Below are positions 43,261 through 55,260 of a stretch of DNA of 64,000 bases, in pieces. Made by a program: the position numbers and the translations under genes. Below the pieces are notes generated by a model, which did no database searches, had not been told where the DNA came from, and saw nothing but the letters and a program-made list of their open reading frames with translations. The DNA lies in the NCBI GenBank assembly GCA_047967505.1, contig CM106541.1; one strand, given 5' to 3'. Within the stretch, counting starts at the first letter, position 1. Every line of letters begins with the position of its first letter. Origin of the DNA: Dipteris shenzhenensis. Taxonomy: Eukaryota > Polypodiophyta > Polypodiopsida > Gleicheniales.

Positions 43261-44179
43261 ACATATCCTTCTTCAAGATTTCTTTGGTTTAGCAGCTTGT
43301 AACCGAATGAATGTAGGAAGTAAGGGTGAGATTAAAGTTGCATGATGAAGTTGATCTACTAGAGATGGAGAGTATTGGCTTGGAGCATAGCCTTGAGAAT
43401 GCAGTGGTGTCTTTTCTCTTGACTTGGAGAGGCAAGGGTTGAGGTTGTTGATATGGTGGATACAATTGCTAGTGGCCTTCTTTCCTTTCATCTCGATGCC
43501 TTGGTTGTATCATCGTTGAAGAAGGAAGGCATCACCATGGTATTAACTTTTCATCTTGGAGTACTAACTATGGCAGAGGCAAATATGTAAGCTTCAACCA
43601 GGCTTGGTGGACTTACAATTGTCTTGCTAAGTGGGGCGGGCAATTTTTGGGACTCATAGGTTAAGGAGATATCTATCTATGAGGCTCCAGAGCCGATTGA
43701 GTTTATTGATGTGCAACCATCATTTGTCAATGTTGTTGCTAATAAATTTGGCAATTGATTGCCCAACACTAGGTCCTACCAAGGATCACTTCATCCATGG
43801 CACTTATAGGCATCATATAACATATACTTGCCACACTATCATTATTTACTCATATTGGTATTTCCACATATCTGATCGCTGGTGTGCTCTAACCATTTTA
43901 TTGCACATACAATGACAAGAGTGGGATCAAGAGTTATATTATATGTTAAAAGCTTGTTGCACACCTCCTGTGAGATCAAAGTATGCTTGCCTTGGGGTAC
44001 CCAAATGCTTTAGCATAGTAGATTATCTCCTTGCATAATTGAAAGTATGCATGCACTATAGTGGATGCAATAGTTAGATTTTCCATGGGTTTTAACCTTT
44101 CAACTATTGCTTTATAAATTGATATGAGCCCTAATTGTTTTGCTTTGACTTGGTGGCTTGAGCCCCTTCTATTTCCTGC

Positions 44180-45200
44180 TGTTTCATGGTGGCAACTTAT
44201 TTTTTCAATTATTTTTGTTGACGGATGGCTTTTACTATTTGGAGAGTTAGGGGGCCATAATCACATTTGATTTTACTCCTGTTGCTGTAGCCATCCATTT
44301 TGATTCCATCAAGGGTCGTAATGTAGCATGACCCTTGCGGCGTGATTTCCACAACTCAATGTGGACCCATACCATGAGGTTTAAGCTTATGCTTAGTACT
44401 CCTTATGCTGTAAAATAGTGCAAGGTTACCTTCCTTAAGGTCCTTGAATCTAAGATTATAGTCAAACCACTTTTTTTGGTGAATTTTTTTGACCTTGAGG
44501 CTATATGCCATGTTTAATCTCATCTTGTTGAGCTTTTCAAGCTCATTAGCCTTTTAGAAATGGCCTCATGTGATAGTCTATCTTGGATGGCCACCCTAAG
44601 TTTTGGAGCCATAAACTCCATGGGCATAACTACCTCAACCCCAAATGCAAGGCTAAAGGGCATCCAATTAATCATGGCTTTGTACACTGTGTGATATGCC
44701 CAAACTGTCATGGTGAGTTTGTGCTCCCAGTCATTATGACTAGCCTCCACCATGCAAGTCATTTTGTGGCACAAAGTTTTATTAGATCTCTCAGCTTGGT
44801 TATTTTCTCTAGGGTAGTAGGGGGTAGACTTTCTATATACGATCAAGAAATCACTCATTAGAATGCAAATCGTGTCATTGATAAAGTAAGTTCCACAATC
44901 ACTCACAATTTTAAGTGGGAGGCCGAAGTGTGATATAACATTTTCATACAAGAATTTGGCGATTGCTCTCACTTCAGCCTTCCTGGTAGCCTTGGATTTT
45001 GCCCACTTCTTGAAATAATCAATAGTAGCCACAACAATATATCTAACTTGCATCCCTTTTGCTACTGGACTGATTGGTCCTATAAAATCAATACCCCATT
45101 TCTCAAAGGTTTAATAAGTGAGATAAACCCCATTAGGGGCATTGAATCTTGGTTATGGGGTATGGAGGCTTGTTGGTGGGGGTTGCAACACTTAACAAAT
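44180..45200 (-). pseudogene. Ty3/gypsy integrase fragment
   Basis: Minus-strand integrase core at 45053-44520: Asp in VVATIDYFKKWAKSKATRK, Asp in IVSDCGTYF and Glu in NNQAERSNKTLCHKM give the D-D-E set; FSLAFGVEVVMPMEFMAPKL follows. The frame continues past a shift into the C-terminal LRFKDLKEGNLALFYSIRST and TTLDGIKMDGY segment to about 44180. Upstream, a frame-shifted piece with HPxQQASIP (about 45180-45054) is the end of the zinc-binding domain. Protease, reverse transcriptase and LTRs were not found. It is a dead fragment. Confidence 0.85.
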
Positions 45201-45399
45201 TTGGCTACATCTGTGAAGAGAGTCGGCAACTATAAGCTTGCTTGTAGCATTTTGTGGGATCTCTTTTGAGATATGTGTGATCAAGGGCTTGCTCTAGGCT
45301 TGCTTGTAGCATCTTGTGGGCCGTGAGCTCTCTTTTGGGATATGTGATCAAGGGCTTGCTCTAGTAGTAGTCATATGATCATGTGTGTGTGTGTGTATG

Positions 45400-45659
45400 T
45401 GCGTGTGTGTGTAGTGTGAAGCACACTTAGTGCTATGAGATGTTTGGACCATGACACAGCTAATGATAAGGTGCCTATGATGTAGGAGTCCCTATAATGT
45501 AGGAGTTATCTACTTTGATGTAGGAGAGATGCCTATGATTTAGGACACCCTCTCTCTCATTCTATAAAAGAGAGGCTTTCCTCTTAGATCAATGGAATAC
45601 ACTCTTTGGTTCCCACTCCCTCTTTCCATGATGCACTTCTACTCTCCCACTCACCAACA
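45400..45659 (+). mobile_element. LTR of copia element D
   Basis: Ends CACTCACCAACA at 45659, immediately before a primer site. It has a TATA box TATAAAAG at 45563-45570 and the common plant-LTR wording TCAATGGAATACACTC. The left border is uncertain; TGTGTGTAGTGTGAAGCACA near 45404 is a candidate. The interval 45200-45400 before it has (GT)n and a duplicated GCTTGCTCTAG block but no gene. Confidence 0.6.
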
Positions 45660-45661
45660 TG

Positions 45662-45673
45662 TGGTATCAGAGC
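45662..45673 (+). promoter_or_regulatory. Primer binding site of copia element D
   Basis: TGGTATCAGAGC, complementary to initiator tRNA-Met, two bases after the LTR end. Confidence 0.85.
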
Positions 45674-46110
45674 CTCCTTGAGCCTCTAGTCCATTGTAGC
45701 TCCAAAATGCCACCTCATCATCTTCTTCTCCACTCTCCACCCTCTACCCTCTTCTTCATTTCTACCCTCTTTCTCTCTAGAACTTGCAGAGCTCGATTCT
45801 CTATCCTCATGCAACTATTTCCTGATCCCTATGAAATAAAGAATCTCCTTCCTAGGGCACACCTCTCACACCGAAATTTTGTGTGTACAGCCCATGCAAA
45901 CACTAGTAGAGTGATGCTATAAGGTGTTTGTTGACTTATTTTGAGCTCAAATGGTGCAATGAGCATGGAGAAACAAGCAAAAGACCAGTTGAAAAAGGGG
46001 CAACACTCACGAGCAATTTTGCCCAAATTTTTGACAATCCTCCTAGGTGGAAAATCTATGGTATATGACCTTCCAATGCACATTAAAAGCCCTCTTAGTT
46101 ATGCTTCATA

Positions 46111-46401
46111 GTGTTTGAATTAAGGCCTCCAAGTTACTCTATTTTTACACTACGAGTTTGGGCATTTTTGGTTACTGGATGCTTAATGCAAGCTTGGAGA
46201 TGGCTTATTGACAGAAAATTCTTCTCCACTTCTAATGCTTCATATGTGAAAGCAAAGAAGAAGAAACAAGCACCTAGATATGTCAATAGGAAGGTGACAA
46301 AACTTGAGAAGAAAAAGTCATATAAACCATATTATTATTTTGATGCAAAAAGATTAGGATTCTTTGATTTTATGGCTTTCAATATGCACTTGTATGGTTG
46401 A
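46111..46401 (+). other. Basic 96-residue ORF in the copia D leader
   Basis: An open frame between the primer site and gag encodes an aromatic N-terminal part (VWAFLVTGCLMQAWRWLIDR) and a Lys-rich part (AKKKKQAPRYVNRKVTKLEK, then KSYKPYYYFDAKRLGFFDF). I do not recognise it. It may be a captured host fragment or chance; the leader between 45674 and 46110 has no other gene. Confidence 0.35.
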
Positions 46402-46460
46402 GTCTCATAGCCATTTGTAAGAGAGCATACACTACCTAAACATAGAGGTAAGACCCTCTC

Positions 46461-46594
46461 ATGGCCACTTTTAATATAGACAAAGTCAATGGCCAAGGGT
46501 TCCATACTTGGCAAATGAAAATCAAATTTGTGCTTATGAAGGAAAATTTGTGGGATTTGATCAAGCTAGGGAATCAATCATCACAAGAAGGTGA
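46461..46594 (+). pseudogene. Copia D gag N-terminus, cut by element E
   Basis: MATFNIDKVNGQGFHTWQMK, then IKFVLMKENLWDLI, is a typical Ty1/copia gag start, in the right place after a leader and primer site. It breaks off at about 46594, where the presumed LTR of copia E begins (TGTTGGTATGTGTGC). Confidence 0.75.
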
Positions 46595-47350
46595 TGTTGG
46601 TATGTGTGCAATGCCCACCTTTCATATGTAATCACCAATGTTCCATAGTGCCCTTTTGTAAGGCCCCTATTATGAGGAGAAGCCATGGTGTGAGCACTAG
46701 AAATTGGTAGGATCCTAGTTTTGACACTAGATGAGGTCTCATGGTGGTGACTATTTGATGGTTAGGAGATGCTAGAAAGAACAACATACTCCTCGAGGGC
46801 TCAAGGGAAGCGCCCCCAATCCTGGGGGTCTGGGGGCAACACCCCTAGTGGGGGGTTCGGTGGTAGCACCCCTGATGGGGGTGTGGGGGTAATGTCCCCA
46901 ACGGCAGGGTCCCACGATGGTATGTCTTCCTTTGCATGCACATGAGCATTCACGCATGAGTTTGCTTACACATGTATGATCAATGGTTGGTGGTCAATGG
47001 TCTTTGGCCGGTGGTAAAATTCAAACAAACATGTGCCACCGTCCTCACATTTAGTCACACAATGTGCTAAGTCAATATGAATGTGCCATCGCCAGCCCAC
47101 CAATGTGGTGGAATTTGTCTACTACGAAGGGCTATATAAGGAGGCCACTTCTCAAGCCTCAACATCGAATGCCAATACCCCTACTTCAAGTCCTTCTCCA
47201 TGCACTGTCTAGATTGCCATCAAAGTTCTAGTGCACGAGTGGACATCATCATTAGTTGTATCTGATACAAATTTTTTATTCTACTCTATTGTGTCTTTTC
47301 TTTGGTTATTGTACTATTGTTGTTGTCAAATGACCTCTCCACTACATCAT
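46595..47350 (+). mobile_element. Presumed 5' LTR of copia element E
   Basis: About 750 bp between the gag break and the next primer site. It has a TATA box TATATAAG (47133-47140) and a G/C-rich hairpin repeat at 46800-46915 (units like GGGGGCAACACCCC and GGTGGTAGCACCCCTG). The exact right border is unclear because no CA end directly abuts the primer site. Confidence 0.5.
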
Positions 47351-47359
47351 ATTTCTATA

Positions 47360-47371
47360 TGGTATCAAAGC
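47360..47371 (+). promoter_or_regulatory. Primer binding site of copia element E
   Basis: TGGTATCAAAGC, the common A-variant of the copia tRNA-Met primer site, about 70 bp before the gag start codon. Confidence 0.8.
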
Positions 47372-47438
47372 ACTAGGTGCTTTGATTAGTGATAGTGCAA
47401 GAAACTCAGTTTTGCAATAAAGCTTTAGCATTAGGTGT

Positions 47439-49266
47439 GATGGCTACTCCTGGTGGAACTTTTGGAGTTTCTATTGTTATTGTTGTTGCTGCTACTTCTA
47501 CTTCAACGATTCACATTCAACCACCCACCTTCACGGAAGGCAAACTTGATGGTATAAATTGCACTCTTTGGAAGTTCAAGATAAGTGCAATTCTAGACTC
47601 ATATGAGGTGCTAGAAACAATTATGGGGGGTGATCTGTTGGAACTAGTTGTTGGCATTGTCGATCCTACATTTCCTAGCAACATAATTCCTCCTAGTACT
47701 ACTGTTCTTTGAGCATGCAAGTGGCACAATGATGATGCACTTTGTGCCATCATCCACAAGTGTGTCTGATTTGGTTCTCACATTGATTCAACACACGTCC
47801 AACACATCCCAAGCTTGGAACATCTTAAAGAATCAGTACAAGATCCACAATTAGACTCAGATTCAAAATTTGGAAAATCAACTTGCTACCCAAAATCTTG
47901 TAGAAGGGGAGATTGTTGAGACATTCATCATGAGGATCAAGAATCTGCATGATCAAATGGCTATTATGGGCATTGTAAAGACTAGTGAAGAGCTAGTTGG
48001 GAGGTGCATACAAATTCTTCCACAGAAATTTAACGGTCTAGTAATTGCACTTAACACTCAAGTTCGAACTCTTGCAGTTAATTTTGAAGAATTTTGTGCA
48101 TTAATACTTGAGAAGGAGATGCAGTTGTAGAGTTGTGATGGTGGGAGCAATGCTGCTTTCACTACTATTACCAAAGGGAGAAGTGCCAATTCTTTAAAAA
48201 AGAAGAAGTTTCAAGCGTCGTGTTACTATTGCAGCAAGAAAGGTCATGCTGCAAAAGATTGCAAAAAGAAGCAATACGATGAGAAGAATGGGACCTTGAA
48301 AAAGGACATGGTCAACAATGTTGAAGTTGAGCTTGAGCTATTTATGGCTATTGAGGAGATGTGCTCCATGACTCAATCTTCACCAAGCAACAATTCATGG
48401 GTATTGGATATTGGTGCAACTTGACACATGAGAGGTATGAAAGAATGGTATAGTTTTCTTTAGCCTCTACAAGAACCGACAAATGTCATGGTTGGGAATG
48501 ATGCAAAATGTGCAATTCAAGGGACCAATACCATCTCACTTGCGATAGCCAATGGTGAGTCTAAGAAGCTGTTACACTTTTTGCTCCACAAATCAAAAGA
48601 AATCTACTTTTTGTTTGCTGCAATAATTGATCAAGTTCTTGAAGTTCGCTTTAGAAAATGTGAAGCCCAAATATTAGATGCAAAGGGAAATGTTGTGGGA
48701 ACATGCTCTAAGAAAAACTTGTATGAGCTCATTGCACTTTTAGTCACTTCAGATTTCGAGATAGGAAGGCTTTGGCATTAGTGGTTTGGCCACATAGGCT
48801 ATGCTGTGTTAAAGGAAATGCAAAAGAAAGGGATGCTTGCACATTTGCCTGCACTGACAAATAAGTGGGAGCCATGTGAAGCTTGTTTGATGGTGGGCAA
48901 GAAAGCCAAGAAGACATTTCCACGAGAGACCAAAAATCGAGCAAAGTCACCTCTAGAGCTGGTACATGTTGATCTCTATGGTAAGGTGTCTACTACTACT
49001 TTGGGTGGATCTCTCTACTTTATGCTGATAGTCTACGATTATAGTAGAAATATGTGGGTGTATTTCCTTTGGGATAAGGCTCAAGCTCTTGAAAAGTTTA
49101 AATTGTGGCACAAGTTGAGGCAATAAATACATCAGTTTATATTCTCAATCGGTGCTGTACAAAGGATCTCAAAGGGATGACTCCACAAGAGACCTACTCA
49201 GGTAAGAAACCTTCAATTTCTCATTTTCATACATTTGGATGTGATTGTTATGCACACATCATTGTT
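47439..49266 (+). pseudogene. Ty1/copia gag-protease-integrase (element E), internally deleted
   Basis: Starts ATG 47439. Gag motifs: FTEGKLDGINCTLWKFKISA and RCIQILPQKFNGLVIALNTQ; zinc knuckle CYYCSKKGHAAKDC near 48225; protease site LDIGAT near 48405 (usual DSGA); GAG-pre-integrase WFGHIGYAVLKEMQKKGML (48784-48840); integrase start ELVHVDLYGKVSTTTLGG and YDYSRNMWVYFLW (about 48957-49076). The frame then jumps from KFKLWHKL to AINTSVYILNRC near 49110, so the central integrase core with the last two catalytic residues is deleted. YSGKKPSISHFHTFGCDCYA follows, and homology ends at about 49266. In-frame stops (for example TAG at about 48128, TGA at 48422, TAG at 48779) add to the decay. Confidence 0.88.
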
Positions 49267-51678
49267 TGGAGGAGCTGTGAGCAAATTTCAACCTGCAAAA
49301 ATTTGCTTTTTCCAGCGACCAGCAGCATTTCTTCTTTGAATTCTGATAAGTTGGCCTTAGGGGAGTTGCCTCTACTCTAGGAACACCCACACCAAGTTTA
49401 ATCACTCCAAGAAATAGGCATCCAAATCTGTCTTGGAACGCTTGCAGTGAGCATAGAGCTATCTCTAGCAATCCATATCAGATCAAATAGTACTGCATCC
49501 AAACTCGTGAGGGTGGCATACAAATTTGAATCTTTGGTTTATAGTTTTCTCTGCATCCATAGGTTTTCAAGGGAGACCATCGCTATAGAGAAGATATGTT
49601 GCCTGGCCAGGCTACCATATCCTTGGCCATCCTTGTAATGATCCTCAGCAACTCCTATTGTATAGAAGTGGCATGTGTCATCCCTCCTCATCTACTCTAG
49701 CGATGGACCTATTGGGAGGACACTGTGAGCCACTAACCAAAAGAAATAGGAAGGTGGATCCACAATCGAGTCTAAAACCTAGTGAATACATATTGTGGCA
49801 CACACAATCAAGAACCCCTATGGCAAGCAGATGAATAACCAGTCGTGCATCCCTCCATAGATGTCTGACTACACTAGGACTTCCACACGGAGAGGGCAGG
49901 TATCACCATTCTTGGATATTGTATGAGGACATCCAAAGGCACATGCAGCATGGGGTGGTTCTACTTCTAGGGTCCTCAATTTCAGGACCAAGGATGCACA
50001 TGTATAAATTCTAGACTTTCAAGGGACTCACTAGATCACATATTGTTGAAAAGAGTGAAAAGAAAGGGCTGCCACATGGATAGCATGATGGCTATCATGT
50101 GAGCAGCACATATGAAGAGATACTTGGCAATGGAAGGGCTTCCTGGAGGGAAGATCTTGCAGAAGGAGATCTAGATGCTGTCCACATGGAGAGAGGACCT
50201 GATTGCATAGGAGAAACAGGGCTGCCACATGGCGATGACATCAATAGAGGTATGGATGATGTAAGCAGGCCATATTGCGGTTGGTAGAGCTGTTCCATAG
50301 CGTGAAGGAGACCCTGCAACGAGGTGTAGAAAAGGGGTAGAGGTGGAGACTATTGTGGGCCAGCCACCTGGCCATTGATGTGCCCACGAGTGGGGCCTGG
50401 CAATGGTTCAAGAGGGCCATCAAAGGGCCCTTAAATAGGGCTACCTGCATAAAGTCGGTCAAGGGGGGTCAGTACAAATCCCCCTACTAGTCGGCCAGTT
50501 TTGGAGGGCTCATCCCCTATCAAAGGAGGGCCCTGTGCCCTCATAATATCATATTTGGAGCAGCCTTTGAGGTGCAGAAAGGAGCAACACCATCACTATC
50601 AATCAGATCAGACCATCAATTAGATGCCTTAAGCACATTCACTTCTCACCTTTGAGATAACTTATGCAACATTCCATATATAGATACCATATTGGAAACA
50701 TAACACATCATCCAAGCTGTATCTCCACTCCTAATGCCCTATCAAAGAGGCTAAATGCTCATACAACAATCATAATACACTGGAGCTACACTATAATCCC
50801 ATTGTTGCCAACTGACCTAAGGTTGGGACAATCATATAAATGGATCAGCCTCCCAGTCAATGTTGCTCCTTGTGTTGGTCTTTGCCCAGCCCTTGGGGAC
50901 TGTACATGGCCCCAATGGGAGGCCTTTTCCCATCCCCATAGCTAGCCTTAACTATATATTTAACTCCAATATTGTTTCTCATCCCCATAGCTTGCTCTTA
51001 ATGACCACAAATTTGAAATTGTGCTACAACACAAACAATATTGGAGTGGAGTTGTGTATCACTTGCCCGAACTATAACAATTTACCTACTACGCTTTGGA
51101 GTCCCATATATATCACAGAAACACACAAAAGACTCGTTTCCCTCCACAGTGGCTATAAGAAAATGATCGAATGAATACAAATAACCAACTAAGTCTTCAG
51201 ACATATACCTAGATGAATCAAGGAACATCCCCAAACTCATCCTCTGAAAACACAACATAGTGCATTTTCAATCTCACGATAGTCACTCATAAGATTGAAA
51301 ACCATAAACTCCATCCCCTACATCGATTGACTATCCATCTAAGTAGATGGACCTATGTATGATATATATGGGACCAACTCCACTAGGCAGCTAAGGGGAG
51401 AGGAAAGCTCATCTGACAATGGCTCAGGATTGGGTGAGAGCTAGCACCAAGGAAGCAAATCAATGATACAATGCTGGTGTTGCTCGACTTGTCTGGGTCT
51501 ATCCTCCTACTCTATAGTCTTCGTGATGTGGACCACTGTCTAGCAAGTGCTACCTTCACTCAAGTGGTTTATCTACCCATGTCATAAAGAGAGGACATAT
51601 CTTTGTCCTCATGTGAGTAACCACCCGGTGTGAGGTCTATCGAATCATGCCCTTTGACTCTCTCCTCATTTGGTTCCC

Positions 51679-51721
<43 letters not shown>

Positions 51722-51900
51722 CTCTCCACTCTACTAGTCCTTGCTTTTGTTCATCATCCCTTTTCTTTCCACCTTCTCTGCGGAAGGAGGGGCATGTGTT
51801 TATGAGGATGTGAGACAAAAGGAGAGAGACTTACTGGTAAACAATGCTCATCCATCCCACATACCCGAGTGTATGGTGGGAGTTCCAACTTTGGCACCAA
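49267..51900. other. Anonymous sequence, no confident gene
   Basis: No family recognised on either strand. The minus strand at 49660-49260 has a loosely open stretch that could be an old retroelement. A (CT)n microsatellite of about 36 bp lies at 51682-51717. Confidence 0.5.
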
Positions 51901-51929
51901 TTGAAATAGGCTTGGGATATAGCATTCAA

Positions 51930-52656
51930 AAATATAGCTTCTTGTTGGAACCGTTCATAACACTTTCATATTTTGCATATCCTGCAATTATTTGCATTGC
52001 ACGAGACCACATTTTGAACTAGAAGCCTATCAAAGACTACTTGTGCTTCTGAAAGGAAGCCCTATTTTGCATACGTATTGACCAAGGTGCTCTAAAGAAA
52101 AGGATCTCTTTCCCACCCCTTCTTGATGATCTCAGCATGTATTTCTTAGCACTTTTCTATTGCTCCTACATTGCCACAAGCTTTCAAGCTTCAAGCAAAT
52201 GTCACATCATACAGCCCCTTTCTGGAAATTGTCCCATGCGTTTCTCAGCCCTTGTCTATGGCTCTTATGCTGGCATAAGCTTTCAAGATTTAAATAGATG
52301 TGATAGCATCCGAAGAAACACCATCCATTTGCATCTGTTTGAAATAGCACAATGCTTTGTCACCAAGCCCACGTTCAGGATACCTTGTAATTAAACTTGT
52401 CACGTGCTTTTTTTGATGTTGCAAGCACACCACATTTTGGATACATATTGACAAATGGGCATATCCCACAATTAATGCCCTCCAAAGACCACACTTTGAA
52501 CTAGAATCTTATCAATATCTTCCCTTATGTTTGCAAGGTAGCCACATTTGCCATACATATCGACCAAAGTTGTGCCAACAAATGGATCCCTTTCCAACCC
52601 CTTTCTTGCAATCTGACCATGTATTTCTTGGAGAATCTGATGGAGGTCACTATTGG
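51930..52656 (-). pseudogene. PLS-class pentatricopeptide repeat (PPR) pseudogene
   Basis: Minus-strand frames give successive PPR motifs: EIHGQIARKGLERDPFVGTT, LVDMYGKCGYLAN (52620-52530), RYPERGLGDKALCYFKQMQM (about 52380), SLKACGNVGAIEK with EIHAEIIKKGWERDPF (about 52190-52110), and FLSEAQVVFDRLLVQNVVSC (about 52050). Multiple stops and frameshifts lie between them, so this is a relic. Plant PPR proteins of this type act in organelle RNA editing and processing. The repeat wording matches highly repetitive PLS genes of ferns as I remember them. Motif spacing (about 35 residues per repeat) fits the family. Confidence 0.8.
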
Positions 52657-52659
52657 TGA

Positions 52660-54030
52660 GGGAAAAACAAGCTTAGTCACATAAACTCTAGATTTGGAGG
52701 ATCTCAGCTATTGAGGTAGCCAAAGTATAGGTCTATGCATCTGTCTTTGTGTCTACTCTACCTCAGCTATTGATGAGGAATACAAAGAGCAATTTGAATA
52801 TGGCTAGGGATGCTATTTGTTGGAATGACCGAAAATCCACTGTGCCGAGACCTTCATTAAGGCTCCAGGCTTTATCCTTCATAGATTAAATCAAAGAGCT
52901 CTTAGAAGCAACCTGCCCAAACATAGTTTTATGCACTTATTTGATCATCAAATTGCCCAAAGGATTTCCTTGCCTACGTTGTGCAATACGTTGATGATGG
53001 AGGGGGTTGTTGCTATCCCCACTAAGCGACTACTTCCAAATGGAGTTGAATAGTGACAAGCTGTGCTTCCTATGTTGCCCTTTATTCTTGCTCGATTGCT
53101 ATGACCATGCTATTTTTGGCAAAAGGCATAAAGTGTGAGCTTGCATTTTCTTCATTAGTAGGTCTATACCCTCTGCAAAGAGTTTTCTTGACATCCCCAT
53201 AAAGCATCCTCTGAACTTCACATCAACGATTAGCAGAGTCACTTTGCAATATTTAATGTATACAGTGCAATCTCCTGATTGGGTTGGAATCTTTACGCTT
53301 GGGAGGGGATTGAATGCAGAGTCTTGGTGTTCCGGTAGTGGGTTTCTATTTTTCATTACCATGTTTTCACCATTTTTTAGTACTCCTTTCCTCATGGAGG
53401 TTAGCAAAATAGACTATGTAAGACAAGAATGACAAAATAGTTCATACAGCAAGAAGACAACAAAGAGTTCGGTGAGGCATAGGGCAAGGGCAACTCAAGT
53501 GAGCTAAAGCATGACAAGAAGGTTACTCAGAAATCTGTTATCTAGATATCCATGCTACTGATGCACATGCTCACTCTAAGAACTAAACAAGGATTTCCTC
53601 ATTCAAGCTTTCAGGATAGCAATCATAATTCCTTGCAAAGCCAATCTGATTGTGGCCATCCAATATATGTATATGACAAGGGTTTCTAGTTTGTAGCTCC
53701 TTAAGCACCTTCTTTGCAACCTTGGACCACTCACAATTCCTCCATACTTGCCAAAAGCTGATTTCATATCCCTCAACAAATGGATCTCATCATACAAGCT
53801 TTCAAGAAGACAGAAGCCTTCATTCCTCACAAACCCACTCTTCTAGTGCCCGTCTAACCTAGGTGTGGGAAAGCCCCCCCCTCATTCCTAGCTCCTCTTC
53901 TGTGAGCTTGAAACCATACAAAGTCAACACACCATATAGCTCACTGCACATATACCTAGAACAACAACCACCCAAGATGTTGATATGGCATGTTAGCCAT
54001 TTTAACACTAATACCTAAATGAAAATTACT
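52660..54030. other. No gene recognised
   Basis: Short frames only. Weak minus-strand traces next to the PPR relic could be its N-terminal part, but I cannot support that. Confidence 0.4.
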
Positions 54031-55260
54031 ATATACTAAATGCAAAGTTCTATATCCCAAACTCAAATTGCTACATGCTATATACAAAATACTATGTGCA
54101 AAATACAAAATCATACATTCCTAACGCAAAGTACCATGTGCAAAATGCAAAGTGCTATGTTCTATATCCCAAACTCAAATTGTTCATGCTATATGCAAAA
54201 TACTAAGTGCAAAATGCAAAATGATATGAACCCAAGGAAGGGTACGTTCCTTGATCTTATAATTTTTGGAGGGGAAATTTGCCGACTCTCACCCCACACA
54301 AATGTGTGGTTAAGTTTATTTGTTTATGTGTTGGATACAAAGTGCTATGTGCTAAATGCAAAAATACTAGTTAGTGAATTCTATGTGCTATATGCAAAAT
54401 ACTATGTACAAAAGACAAAATCATACATTTCATAAAACAGTACCATGTGCAAAATGTAAAATGCTATGTTCTATATCCCAAACTCAAATTGCAACATGCT
54501 AAAAATACTATGTGCAAAATGCAAAATGATATGAACCCAAGGAAGGGAACGTTCCTTGGTCTTATAATTTTTGGAGAGGAAATGTGTCGATTCTCCCCCC
54601 ACACGAATGTGTGGTTAAGTTTATTTGTTTATGTGTTGGATACAAAGCGCTCTATGCTAAATGCAAAAATGCTAGTTGGTCAGTAAGTGCTAATTCTTAA
54701 TGCAAAATGCTATGTATGAAATTCATAGTGCTATATCTTAAATTCAAATTGCTACCATAAAAATAAAAATTGATAAATGAAAATGCTATGTCCCAAATTC
54801 AAATAGCTACCAAAAAAATGCAAAAAAATATATGTTAATGCAAAATGCAAAATGATATGAACCCAAGGAAGGGCACGTTCCTTGGTCTTATAATTTTTGG
54901 AGGGGAAATGTGTGGACTCTCCCTCCACACAAATGTGTGGTTAAGTTTATTTGTTTATGTGTTGGATACAAAGTGCTATATGATAAATGCAAAAATGGTA
55001 GTTGCTCAATGATTAAGTGCTAATTCTTAATGCAAAATGCTTTGTACAAAATTCAAAGTGCTATATCTCAAATTCAAATTGCTACCATATATATAAAAAG
55101 TGATAAATGAAAATGCTATATCCCAAACTCAAATAGCTAAATATATGTTAAACAGAAACTCCTATGTGCAAAAAGAAAGAGCTATTTGCCATGTTCCAAA
55201 TTCAAAATGCTATATGCTACATTCAAATTCCTATATGCTATATTCCAATTGCTATCAAAT
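54030..55260. repeat. Short-motif array with three ~140 bp longer blocks
   Basis: Repeats of CTATGTGCAAAATGCAAAAT and CTATATCCCAAACTCAAATT fill the region. Embedded are three copies of a block starting GATATGAACCCAAGGAAGGG at about 54222, 54528 and 54859, each with TTATAATTTTTGGAGGGGAA, the palindrome CCACACAAATGTGTGG, and TTATTTGTTTATGTGTTGGA. Overlapping frames are repeat artefacts. Confidence 0.85.

Noticed and set aside
49259-49660. LINE reverse transcriptase remnant on the minus strand
   Set aside because: The open stretch looked weakly suggestive but no catalytic motif or conserved block could be found.
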